In this document: piece by piece, positions 51,685-59,750 of the stretch
Numbering within the stretch: position 1 is the stretch's first letter
Layout of the letters: each line of letters starts with the position of its first letter
DNA from: CAG-488 sp051881315
GTDB lineage: Bacteria; Bacillota; Clostridia; Oscillospirales; Acutalibacteraceae
Assembly: GCA_051881315.1 (NCBI GenBank)
Contig: JBJEPQ010000075.1
Span: 1-64,000 of the forward strand
DNA length: 64,000 nucleotides
Direction: 5' to 3'
Translations under genes and position numbers: made by a program
The notes under the pieces: generated by a model
What the model saw: the letters and a program-made list of their open reading frames with translations, nothing else
The model's database searches: none
What the model was told of the DNA's origin: nothing

Positions 51685-52989
51685 TTAAAGAATGTCTATG
51701 TACTCGCCGTTGAGAGCCTTATTCATACTTCTGACGGCGCAGAATTTGCCGCACATCGAGCAGGTGTCCTCATGTTCGGGAGCACGGCTGTCACGAATTG
51801 ATTTTGCGGTTTCGGGATCAATCGAACATTCCCATTGCTTCTCCCAGTCAAAGGTACGTCTTGCGTCCGCCATAGTGTCGTCAAGATCTCTTGCGTGGGG
51901 GATTTTCTTTGCGATATCGGCGGCATGAGCCGCAATTTTTGAGGCGATTATTCCCTGTTTAACATCGTCAACATTCGGCAGGGCGAGGTGCTCGGCAGGC
52001 GTAACGTAGCAGAGGAATGCCGCTCCCGAAGCCGCCGCAATAGCTCCGCCGATAGCGGATGTGATGTGGTCGTAGCCGGGTGCAATATCTGTTACAATAG
52101 GTCCGAGAACATAGAACGGAGCACCCATACAGATCGTCTGCTGGATTTTCATATTCGCTTCTATCTGATCCATCGGCATGTGACCGGGACCTTCAACCAT
52201 GACCTGAACATCCTTTGCCCATGCACGCTTTGTAAGCTCGCCGAGGCGGACAAGCTCCTCGATCTGGCAAACATCACTTCCGTCGGCAAGACAGCCGGGA
52301 CGGCAGGCATCACCCAGGGAGATCGTGACATCATATTCACGGCAGATGTCAAGAATTTCATCAAAATACTCATAGAACGGATTCTCTTCTCCCGTCATAC
52401 TCATCCATGCGAAAACGAGCGAGCCGCCGCGTGAAACAATGTTCATCTTTCTCTTGTGCTTCTTGATCTGGTCGATAGTTTTGCGTGTAATGCCGCAATG
52501 CAGGGTCACAAAGTCAACACCGTCCTCGGCGTGCAGACGGACAACGTCAATGAAGTCCTTTGCCGTAAGTGTGGCAAGGTCTCTCTGATAGTGGATAACG
52601 CTGTCGTAAACGGGAACAGTTCCGATCATTGCAGGACATTCCGCTGTCAGCTTGCGGCGGAAGGGCTGTGTGTTGCCGTGGGACGAGAGATCCATTATCG
52701 CCTCTGCGCCCATATTGACAGCCGCCATGACCTTCTGCATTTCAATGTCGTAGTCCTTGCAGTCACGGGAAACGCCGAGGTTGACATTGATCTTCGTGCG
52801 GAGCATTGAGCCTACGCCGTTGGGATCAATGCAGGTGTGGAGCTTGTTTGCGCAGATCGCAACCTGTCCTTTTGCAACAAGGTCACGGATCTCTTCTTCG
52901 GTGCGGTACTCCTTTGCGGCAACTGCCTTCATTTCGGGTGTGATAATGCCTTTTCTTGCGGCGTCCATTTGTGTTGTGTAATTTCTCAT
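51685..52989 (-). CDS. thiC: Phosphomethylpyrimidine synthase
   Basis: A 434-residue radical SAM enzyme making HMP-phosphate from aminoimidazole ribotide. TKINVNLGVSRD near 66, GAEAIMDLSSHGN near 96, and EGPGHMPMDQI near 265. The C-terminal cluster reads CSMCGKFC, that is C-x2-C-x3-C; the textbook ThiC motif has x4 in the second gap, so one residue is missing or the clostridial form is shorter. Last gene of the thiamin operon. AAAGGAC precedes the ATG. Shorter than enterobacterial ThiC (about 630), as is common in Clostridia. Confidence 0.96.
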   Translation of the reverse strand: MRNYTTQMDAARKGIITPEMKAVAAKEYRTEEEIRDLVAKGQVAICANKLHTCIDPNGVGSMLRTKINVNLGVSRDCKDYDIEMQKVMAAVNMGAEAIMDLSSHGNTQPFRRKLTAECPAMIGTVPVYDSVIHYQRDLATLTAKDFIDVVRLHAEDGVDFVTLHCGITRKTIDQIKKHKRKMNIVSRGGSLVFAWMSMTGEENPFYEYFDEILDICREYDVTISLGDACRPGCLADGSDVCQIEELVRLGELTKRAWAKDVQVMVEGPGHMPMDQIEANMKIQQTICMGAPFYVLGPIVTDIAPGYDHITSAIGGAIAAASGAAFLCYVTPAEHLALPNVDDVKQGIIASKIAAHAADIAKKIPHARDLDDTMADARRTFDWEKQWECSIDPETAKSIRDSRAPEHEDTCSMCGKFCAVRSMNKALNGEYIDIL

Positions 52990-53015
52990 TTTAACATAGT
53001 CCTTTCAAACAGATA

Positions 53016-53813
53016 TTATTTTGCAAAATATGAATTGAGATCAAATGCGTGATTCATCGGACCTGAGCCATGACCGAGATCAAGCATGGCGGAAAGTGCG
53101 CCGGAGATATATTCCTTTGCACGCTTTACGGATTCGGCAAGGCCGTAGCCTTTTGCAAGGTTGGAGGCGATTGCACTTGAAAGAGTACAGCCTGTTCCGT
53201 GGGTGTTCGGATTGTCGATTTTCTTACCCTCAAACCATTGTGCCTGACCGTCGGAATAAAGCAGATCGGTAGCGTCGTTTACGCTGTGACCGCCTTTCAG
53301 CAGGACATTACAGCCGTAGGTGTCGGCGATCTGTTTTGCGCTTTTCTGCATATCTTCCCGTGTGACGATCTTATTTCCTGTCAGCATCTCAGCTTCGGGA
53401 ATGTTGGGTGTGACGAGAAAAGCGATGGGAAGCAGTTCTTCTTCAAGGGCGGAAATAGCCTCTGTTCGGATAAGGGAAGCTCCGCTTGTTGCGACCATAA
53501 CGGGATCGACAACAATGTTTTTCGCCTTGTAGTAGGTAAGTCTGTCGGCGATAACCCTGATAAGCTCTGCCGAGGAAACCATTCCGATCTTGACCGCATC
53601 GGGAAAAATATCCTCAAATACGGCGTCGATCTGATCTTTAAGAAATTCGGGAGACGAGTCCTGAATTGATCTTACGCCGGTCGTGTTCTGAGCCGTGAGA
53701 GCGGTGATTGCACTCATTGCATAAACACCATTCAGCGTCATTGTTTTGATATCTGCCTGAATGCCGGCGCCTCCGCAGGAATCGCTTCCTGCGATTGATA
53801 ATGCTGTTTTCAA
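53016..53813 (-). CDS. thiD: Hydroxymethylpyrimidine (phosphate) kinase
   Basis: A 265-residue ribokinase-fold enzyme phosphorylating HMP and HMP-P. AGSDSCGGAGIQADIKTM at 8-25, GVYAMSAITALTAQNT next, and NTHGTGCTLSSAIASNLAKG near 212 with the catalytic block GTGC. The start is TTG 53813, 8 nt after AAAGGAAG. It lies 26 nt before thiC and 83 nt after thiE. Supplies HMP-PP to ThiE. Confidence 0.96.
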   Translation of the reverse strand: MKTALSIAGSDSCGGAGIQADIKTMTLNGVYAMSAITALTAQNTTGVRSIQDSSPEFLKDQIDAVFEDIFPDAVKIGMVSSAELIRVIADRLTYYKAKNIVVDPVMVATSGASLIRTEAISALEEELLPIAFLVTPNIPEAEMLTGNKIVTREDMQKSAKQIADTYGCNVLLKGGHSVNDATDLLYSDGQAQWFEGKKIDNPNTHGTGCTLSSAIASNLAKGYGLAESVKRAKEYISGALSAMLDLGHGSGPMNHAFDLNSYFAK

Positions 53814-53896
53814 TGTCTCAACTTCCTTTCGGATTGTTTTGCATTATTTTTGTTAAGCGACAGAGAGTGGTGCCCCCGGTCTGCCGCAAATATTGT

Positions 53897-54532
53897 TTAA
53901 ATCAAGCTTTTGGCTTTTTCTTTTAGAAATGAAGCGGCTTTTTGAATGTCATCGGCGGAAAATACTGCCGACACAACGGCAATGCCCGACATTCCGCCGC
54001 CCTGTAACTCCCCGACATTTTCAAGGGTTATGCCGCCGATCGCAACCGCAGGGATCGAAACGGAAGAACAGATTTCTTTGAGCTGTTCTCTTGTAATGCG
54101 GACGGCATTTTTCTTGGTTGGGGAGGGGAAAACTGCGCCGACTCCCATATAATCCGCACCGAGCCTTTCGGCGGATTGCGCCTGCTCAACGGTTTTGCAG
54201 GTTGCGCCGATGATGAAGCTGTCGGGAGTTTTTCTGCGGATTTCATCTATCGGCATATCCTCAATTCCGACGTGAACTCCGTCCGCTCCGCTTTTTAAAG
54301 CGACGTTGACATTGTCGTTGATGATGAGCGGAACGCCGTATTTACGGCACAGAGCTTTAACCTCGATTGCCTCATCTGTAAAGCTGTCTTCGTCAAGCTC
54401 CTTTTCACGAAGCTGGAGTATAGTCACTCCGCCTTGCAGGGCTTCTTCGATTTTCTCGAAAAACACTTTTTTATTGAGACTGCCACGGTCGGTTATTGCA
54501 TAAAGTAAAAGGTCATCCTTACTTAATTTCAT
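53897..54532 (-). CDS. thiE: Thiamine-phosphate synthase
   Basis: A 211-residue TIM-barrel enzyme joining HMP-PP and thiazole phosphate. YAITDRGSLN near 11, GVTILQLREKELDE near 35, LIINDNVNVALKSGADGVHVG near 69, GVGAVFPSPTKKNA near 130 and IPAVAIGGITLENV near 160 are the usual ThiE blocks. The start overlaps the stop of the upstream tenI-like gene by four bases, implying coupling. Confidence 0.95.
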   Translation of the reverse strand: MKLSKDDLLLYAITDRGSLNKKVFFEKIEEALQGGVTILQLREKELDEDSFTDEAIEVKALCRKYGVPLIINDNVNVALKSGADGVHVGIEDMPIDEIRRKTPDSFIIGATCKTVEQAQSAERLGADYMGVGAVFPSPTKKNAVRITREQLKEICSSVSIPAVAIGGITLENVGELQGGGMSGIAVVSAVFSADDIQKAASFLKEKAKSLI

Positions 54533-55119
54533 CTGAACTCTCCTAAATATTTTTGAACATCTTCACAGGTCATTGCTCCGCTCATTACGCAAACTCCCTT
54601 TGCGCCGCTTTCTCTGATAAGGGCGACCTTGTCTGCGCTTATGCCGCCGATCGCATAGACGGGAATCGAAACGCTTTCGCACACTTCTTTCAGGAAAGCA
54701 AGTCCACGTCCGGGCAAGCCCTTTTTGCAGTCGGTGTCAAAAATATGGCCTGCCGTGATATAGGTACAGCCGAGCTTTTCCGCTTCTTTTGCATCTTCGA
54801 CCGAATGACAGGAAGCGCCGAGAATCTTGAAAGACGCTCTTTCCTCCGAAGAAAGCAACCTCAGGCGGTGCAAAGGCATATGCAGGGCGGAACAGTTAAG
54901 CTCTGCCGCCGCTTCGGGAAAGCTGTGAAGAATACACCGCACATCGTACTTATTGCAGATTTCCAAAACCTGAGCCGCAAGGCTTTTATACTCCTTTTCG
55001 CTCATATCTTTTTCACGCAGGACGATAGCGGTCGGGTGTGCAAGTGCGATTTTTTCAATTCGTGACAGAAAATCCTCACGGCAAAGTAAGCGGTTGGTAA
55101 TAACAATTATATCAGACAT
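54529..55119 (-). CDS. tenI: TenI-type thiazole tautomerase
   Basis: A 196-residue ThiE-fold paralogue. It lacks the ThiE pyrophosphate-binding SPTK block and instead has TAGHIFDTDCKKGLPGRG with His125, the aromatising residue region of Bacillus TenI. TenI converts the thiazole product of ThiG to its aromatic tautomer. It overlaps thiH by eight bases and thiE by four. A weak second ThiE is the alternative. Confidence 0.85.
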   Translation of the reverse strand: MSDIIVITNRLLCREDFLSRIEKIALAHPTAIVLREKDMSEKEYKSLAAQVLEICNKYDVRCILHSFPEAAAELNCSALHMPLHRLRLLSSEERASFKILGASCHSVEDAKEAEKLGCTYITAGHIFDTDCKKGLPGRGLAFLKEVCESVSIPVYAIGGISADKVALIRESGAKGVCVMSGAMTCEDVQKYLGEFR

Positions 55120-56365
55120 AGAGATAGTCGTTCAGGACGGGCTGTAAGCCTTCTTCGGTTATATCCCGGTACATTTTGTCAAGGCTTCTGCCGTCGTCAA
55201 TTTCAAACTGTTCGTCGCCCTGAGCGCCGTCCGACTCCTTTCCGCTGTATTTGCTTTCGTGATCGCCGATTCCGGTGGATACCCCTGCGGAAACCTTGGT
55301 GGCGGCAATCTTGACAATTCCGTTTCTGAACTCCGCACTCTCACGGGAGGAAACGGTTATGCCGACAAAGGGCAGGAAAATGCGGTAGGCGCAAAGCACC
55401 TGACAAAGCTGTTTTTCGTGAACGTCGAGCGGATTTATCTTGTCGTTGTTTATAATCGGACGAAGTCTGGGACAGGAGAGCGACATTTCCGCATACGGAT
55501 ACTTGCGCTGAAGATAGTAAACGTGCATGGCGCTTGCGAGGGCGTCCTTTCTGAAATCGGAAAGACCGAGCAGGGCAGAGAACGCAACTCCCCTCATTCC
55601 GCCTCTGAGCGCCCTTTCCTGAGCGTCAAAGCGGTAAGGCCAGACACGCTTGTGTCCCATAAGGTGAAGCGTTTCGTATTTGTCAGTGTCGTAGGTCTCC
55701 TGAAAAACGGTAACATAGTCCGCTCCACATTCGTGGAGATATCTGTACTCGTCTGTATTGACGGGATAAATCTCAAGCCCGACCATACGGAAATATTTTC
55801 TTGCAAGCTTGCAGGCTTCTCCGATATATTCGACGCTGCTCTGAGCACGGCTCTCACCTGTGAGAATGAGTATCTCCTCCATACCGCTGTCGGCGATGAC
55901 CTTCATCTCGTGTTCGATCTGTTCGGGCGTCAGCTTCATTCGGTTGATGTGGTTGTAGCAGTTGAAGCCGCAGTAAACGCAGTAGTTTTCGCAGTAGTTT
56001 GCGATGTAAAGCGGAGTGAAAAGGTAGACGGTGTTGCCGAAATGCTTGCTCGTTTCAAGCCTTGCACGCTGTGCCATCTGCTCAAGAAACGGCTCGGCGG
56101 CAGGGGAGAGCAGAGCCTTGAAATCCTCAACGGAGCAGGTCTCATGCTCAAGGGCGGCCTTGACGTCCTTTGCAGTATATTTAGTGTAGTCGTAGGAGTT
56201 CATCTGCGCCATCACGTTTTCGCACACATCGGATTGTATAATCTCCATACCGGGGAGATATTCCATATGATTTTTGCGGCTTGACGGATCGTTTTCAAGC
56301 CGATGCTTCTTTTCGAGTGCCGCCTCAGACAAAAACTCCGAATCGACAAAGAATTGATTTTCCAT
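55112..56365 (-). CDS. thiH: Tyrosine lyase (2-iminoacetate synthase)
   Basis: A 417-residue radical SAM enzyme cleaving tyrosine to dehydroglycine for the thiazole ring. The iron-sulfur motif is YCENYCVYCGF (C-x3-C-x2-C). RMKLTPEQIEHEMKVI and LILTGESRAQS follow, with a C-terminal CRLRPIINNDKINPL-like segment. Presence of ThiH and absence of ThiO in the window indicate the anaerobic route. It lies 11 nt after thiG on the same strand. Confidence 0.96.
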   Translation of the reverse strand: MENQFFVDSEFLSEAALEKKHRLENDPSSRKNHMEYLPGMEIIQSDVCENVMAQMNSYDYTKYTAKDVKAALEHETCSVEDFKALLSPAAEPFLEQMAQRARLETSKHFGNTVYLFTPLYIANYCENYCVYCGFNCYNHINRMKLTPEQIEHEMKVIADSGMEEILILTGESRAQSSVEYIGEACKLARKYFRMVGLEIYPVNTDEYRYLHECGADYVTVFQETYDTDKYETLHLMGHKRVWPYRFDAQERALRGGMRGVAFSALLGLSDFRKDALASAMHVYYLQRKYPYAEMSLSCPRLRPIINNDKINPLDVHEKQLCQVLCAYRIFLPFVGITVSSRESAEFRNGIVKIAATKVSAGVSTGIGDHESKYSGKESDGAQGDEQFEIDDGRSLDKMYRDITEEGLQPVLNDYLYV

Positions 56366-56376
56366 AAAATCACTCC

Positions 56377-57147
56377 TTAATCACGCAGGAAACCTGTAAG
56401 CGGATCCGAGGCGGAAGCTCCTCTTGTGAGCACCCTGCCGAGTCCTGCAAGATAAGCCTTGCGGCCGGCTTCGATCGCCTGACGGAAAGCCGAAGCCATC
56501 ATCGGAAGATCGCCTGCGGTTGCAAGAGCCGTATTCGCCATAATTGCGGCGGCTCCCATTTCCATTGCCTCGCAAGCCTGAGACGGTCTGCCTATTCCTG
56601 CGTCAACGATGATCGGCAGGTCGATCTCATCAATAAGGATCTGAATAAAATCCTTGGTTGCAAGCCCCTTGTTTGAGCCGATCGGAGAGGCAAGCGGCAT
56701 AACAGCCGCCGCACCTGCGTTTACAAGATCACGGGCAGAGTTCAGGTCGGGGTACATATACGGCATTACTACAAAGCCTTCTTTTGCAAGGATCTCAGTC
56801 GCCTTGACCGTTTCCTGATTGTCAGGGAGGAGATATTTGGAATCTCTCATTATTTCAATTTTTACAAAGTCGCCGCAGCCAAGCTCTCTTGCAAGGCGTG
56901 CAATGCGGACGGCTTCGTCGGCGGTTCTCGCTCCGCTTGTGTTAGGAAGCAGAGTGATACCGTCGGGGATATAGTCGAGTATGCTCTCCTGATCCTTTGT
57001 GTTGGTGCGTCGCACGGCAAGAGTGATTATTTCCGCTCCTGCGTCCTTTATCGCCGCTTCAATAAGCTTCATTGAGTATTTACCCGATCCGAGAATGAAA
57101 CGTGAATTAAATTCACGTCCGCCTATTACAAGCTTATCGTCGTTCAT
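56377..57147 (-). CDS. thiG: Thiazole synthase
   Basis: A 256-residue TIM-barrel enzyme combining deoxyxylulose-5-phosphate, dehydroglycine and ThiS thiocarboxylate. Schiff-base Lys96 in FVKIEIMRD; RFILGSGKYSM at the N-terminus; VVMPYMYPDLNSARDL near 132; PIIVDAGIGRPSQA near 182. Canonical length. AGAAGGA supports the ATG. Confidence 0.97.
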   Translation of the reverse strand: MNDDKLVIGGREFNSRFILGSGKYSMKLIEAAIKDAGAEIITLAVRRTNTKDQESILDYIPDGITLLPNTSGARTADEAVRIARLARELGCGDFVKIEIMRDSKYLLPDNQETVKATEILAKEGFVVMPYMYPDLNSARDLVNAGAAAVMPLASPIGSNKGLATKDFIQILIDEIDLPIIVDAGIGRPSQACEAMEMGAAAIMANTALATAGDLPMMASAFRQAIEAGRKAYLAGLGRVLTRGASASDPLTGFLRD

Positions 57148-57165
57148 TGGTATTCCTTCTTTCTT

Positions 57166-57795
57166 TTATAATTTGCCGGCTAATATTTGCAGGACGGCAT
57201 GTGCCTGATGCGCCGCACACAGCATAACTCTGGAGGAGAAAAGTCCCTCCGAGCTGTTGACGTCGCTCACTCCGTCACCGCAGAGATAGAATTTGTCGGT
57301 TATTTTTCTTGTTCTGATGTCGTTAGCATTTCCTATTCCTGCCATACCCGATGCGGCAACATAATACTTGTCGGGCATTTTCTCAAGCACAACATCGGTC
57401 AGCATTGCTTTACATTCCGCATTGTCAAAGGCTTCGCAGATTATGTCCGCATCCTTGAGAAGTTCGAAAGCGTTGCTCTCGTCTATGCGTACAGTGTGAG
57501 CTTGCAGTTCAACATAGGGTGCAATCTCTTTCAGGTTTTCGGTCAATGCCTCGGTTTTGAACATTCCGATCTGGCTTGCCTTGTATTGCTGGCGGTGCAG
57601 ATTGGTTATATCCACACGGTCAAAGTCTATGAGAATAAGCCTGCCTATTCCTGCACGGGCGAGCGAAACGGATATGTTTGATCCGAGACCGCCCAGACCG
57701 CACACGGCAACGGTTGCCGCCGAGAATGTCTGCTGAAGCTTTTCACCGTGCCGCCGAGCTAAAGCCGCGGTCAGCTCTTCTTTTGTCGGTATCAA
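57166..57795 (-). CDS. thiF: ThiS adenylyltransferase
   Basis: A 209-residue E1-like enzyme that adenylates the ThiS C-terminus. VAVCGLGGLGSNISVSLARAG near 30-50 is the nucleotide loop and LIDFDRVDITNLHRQQY the second block. The start is TTG 57795; its AGGAGG ribosome-binding site is formed by the glycine codons ending thiS. It is shorter than E. coli ThiF (about 250) and has no CxxC pairs, so the zinc site is missing; this is the compact ThiF family 2 form of anaerobes. Confidence 0.93.
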   Translation of the reverse strand: MIPTKEELTAALARRHGEKLQQTFSAATVAVCGLGGLGSNISVSLARAGIGRLILIDFDRVDITNLHRQQYKASQIGMFKTEALTENLKEIAPYVELQAHTVRIDESNAFELLKDADIICEAFDNAECKAMLTDVVLEKMPDKYYVAASGMAGIGNANDIRTRKITDKFYLCGDGVSDVNSSEGLFSSRVMLCAAHQAHAVLQILAGKL

Positions 57796-57796
57796 A

Positions 57797-57991
57797 TTAA
57801 CCGCCTCCTACAAAGCTGACAACCTCAATAATGTCGCCGTCATTTATCAACGTGTTTGCGTATTGAGCTTTCGGAACGATTTCACCGTTTATTTCAACCG
57901 CAATCCGACGGGTGTCGAAGCTTGTCGTTTCAAGATACTCCGCAAGCGTTTTTCCTGCGGCATTTTCCTGATTACCGTTGATTTTAACCAT
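57797..57991 (-). CDS. thiS: Sulfur carrier protein ThiS
   Basis: A 64-residue ubiquitin-fold sulfur carrier. The conserved glycine tail is VVSFVGGG, activated by ThiF and thiocarboxylated. Core features LAEYLETT and VEINGEIVPKAQY. GGGAGG precedes ATG 57991; the frame continues to 58051 but that stretch overlaps the terminator. First gene after the TPP riboswitch. Confidence 0.94.
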   Translation of the reverse strand: MVKINGNQENAAGKTLAEYLETTSFDTRRIAVEINGEIVPKAQYANTLINDGDIIEVVSFVGGG

Positions 57992-58006
57992 ATCTGTACC
58001 TCCCTG

Positions 58007-58048
58007 AAAAAAACAGAAACGGGAAGCAACCGATTTGGATGCTTCCCG
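58007..58048 (-). terminator. Riboswitch-controlled terminator before thiS
   Basis: On the minus strand GGGAAGCA and TGCTTCCC (plus positions 58040-58047 and 58021-58028) form a stem followed by a T-rich run (complement of 58007-58020). Its loop contains ATCCAAATC, which is complementary to GATTTGGAT inside the TPP aptamer (58087-58095). Confidence 0.85.
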
Positions 58049-58063
58049 CAAATGATTTTTTAT

Positions 58064-58151
58064 CAGGCGTCCCTACGTTGGCATTATCCAAATCAGGTTA
58101 TCGGTCGGAGGTCAAACCTCCCTCTCAGCCTGTAACACAAGCTCCCGTCTG
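58064..58151 (-). promoter_or_regulatory. TPP riboswitch (THI element)
   Basis: The minus strand reads the two conserved blocks of the TPP aptamer: CAGGCTGAGAGG, then ACCTGATTTGGATAATGCCA and CGTAGGGA. It lies directly before a terminator and the thiS-to-thiC operon, so TPP should reduce expression by premature termination. Confidence 0.95.
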
Positions 58152-58167
58152 TTTAATTGTTACTGTT

Positions 58168-58196
58168 ATTATATACCCATACCTCGCAAAATGCAA
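58168..58196 (-). promoter_or_regulatory. Thiamin operon promoter
   Basis: Minus-strand TTGCAT (58191-58196), 17-nt spacer, TATAAT (58168-58173), about 15 nt upstream of the aptamer. The -35 box is inside the palindrome CAAAATGCAAGCATTTTG (58187-58204). Confidence 0.75.
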
Positions 58197-58215
58197 GCAT
58201 TTTGTAGGAAGGAGT

Positions 58216-59589
58216 TTACCTGTTTTCTTCGGCTTCTTTAAGCGGCTTTATTGTTTTCTTATCAAGTACGGCAAAGAAAACAACCGAGGAGAGCACGGCG
58301 GATATCTCAGCGATCGGATATGCCCACCACACAAGGTCGTTGTTACCGACCGAAAGCCCGTACCTTGCCAGAATATATGCCGCCGGAATGAGGACGACGA
58401 GCTGACGGATAAAGGACATAATCATTGAAAATACGCTTTTTCCGAAAGCTTGAAATACTGCGCTGAGCGCAATGTTCATTCCGGCAAACAGGAAGCTGAG
58501 ACTGATTATCCTGAGCGCAGGGATTCCGATCTCAAGCATCTGAGGCGTTGCGGAGAAAAAGCCGAGAAGCACGGTCGGCAGGGCAAAGAAAAGAATTGCT
58601 CCGAACACGCTGAACGCCTCCGCATAGATAACCGAAAGCTTGATTGTTTTCAGCATACGTCTCTTGTATCTTGCGCCGTAGTTGTATGCAATTATCGGAA
58701 TAACTCCGTTATTCAGTCCGAAAATCGGCATACAGATAAAGCTGTTCAGCTTAAAGAAAGCACCGAAAACATTGACGGAAAGCTCCTTGCCGAGCGTGTT
58801 AACTATGAGTATTTTGTTCATAAAATAGGTCATTACCGAGCCGATCGCAACCATAAGAATGGACGGAACGCCGATTTTATATATTTCACCGATAAGTCTG
58901 CCGTTTGGTCTGAAGCTCCTGAAATGCAGGCGAAGCTCAGGATTCTTTTTGTGATTAAAGTAAACCGCAAGAATGAAAGCGATAATCTGACCGATGACCG
59001 TTGCGATTGCCGCTCCGCTTACTCCGAGCTTGAAAACGAAAATAAAAACGGGATCAAGAATGATGTTTGCTATTGCACCGACTCCCTGAGTAATCATTGT
59101 GTAGAAAGTCCGTCCCGTGGATTGCAGAAGTCTCTCGTACATGATTTCAAAGAAAATTCCGAAGCACGCTCCGCAGCAGATTCTGAGATATTTTTCACCC
59201 TCGTCGATGATATACGGAACATCGGTCTGAGAGCCGATGAAAAGCCTTGAGCCGAAAATACCGAACAGGAAAAACGCTATTGAGGTGACAAGAGCAAGAA
59301 AAACTCCGTTCTCGGCAATTCGGTTTGCACGCTCACCGTTCCTTTCTCCGAGGGCACGGGATATCAGGGCGTTCACACCGACCGCCGTTCCCGTTGCAAA
59401 GCCGATCATAAGATTTTGAGCAGGGAACGAGAGCGAAACCGCCGTCAGCGATTCCTGATTTACCATTGCGACAAATACGGAATCGACAATATTATAAAGC
59501 GCCTGGACGAGCATGGAAATGATCATCGGCAGTGACATATTTATAATGAGCTTGTTTACGGGCATAACGCCCATCTTGTTTTCTTTCAT
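58216..59589 (-). CDS. MATE-family multidrug efflux transporter
   Basis: A 457-residue membrane protein with about twelve hydrophobic helices in two related halves. MSLPMIISMLVQALYNIVDSVFV near the N-terminus, then LSFPAQNLMIGFATGTAVGVNALISRALGERN, are typical MATE blocks. Exports cationic drugs or metabolites with Na+ or H+. AAAGGAGAGG gives ATG 59589 as start, not the upstream in-frame codon. It lies upstream of the thiamin promoter and riboswitch, so it is not under TPP control. The substrate is unknown. Confidence 0.92.
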   Translation of the reverse strand: MKENKMGVMPVNKLIINMSLPMIISMLVQALYNIVDSVFVAMVNQESLTAVSLSFPAQNLMIGFATGTAVGVNALISRALGERNGERANRIAENGVFLALVTSIAFFLFGIFGSRLFIGSQTDVPYIIDEGEKYLRICCGACFGIFFEIMYERLLQSTGRTFYTMITQGVGAIANIILDPVFIFVFKLGVSGAAIATVIGQIIAFILAVYFNHKKNPELRLHFRSFRPNGRLIGEIYKIGVPSILMVAIGSVMTYFMNKILIVNTLGKELSVNVFGAFFKLNSFICMPIFGLNNGVIPIIAYNYGARYKRRMLKTIKLSVIYAEAFSVFGAILFFALPTVLLGFFSATPQMLEIGIPALRIISLSFLFAGMNIALSAVFQAFGKSVFSMIMSFIRQLVVLIPAAYILARYGLSVGNNDLVWWAYPIAEISAVLSSVVFFAVLDKKTIKPLKEAEENR

Positions 59590-59694
59590 ACGTCCTCTCC
59601 TTTTCACTCGTACGGTTGATATTATACCATATCGGCAAGACTTTTTCTATCCAAACATAACAAACGGTATCATCAGTATTTTGTGCAGTTTTCC

Positions 59695-59738
59695 GCAAAA
59701 ATCCTCCCGTTGAGCAGAAACTTAACGGGAGGAAAAAA
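59695..59738 (-). terminator. Terminator of the arginine operon
   Basis: CCTCCCGTT (about 59703-59711) and AACGGGAGG (59724-59732) form the stem, with a T run on the minus-strand side. Confidence 0.8.
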
Positions 59739-59750
59739 TATTCTGTTATT

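Noticed and set aside
58216..59589. MATE transporter as part of the TPP regulon
   Set aside because: It lies upstream of the promoter and aptamer, with no THI element of its own.
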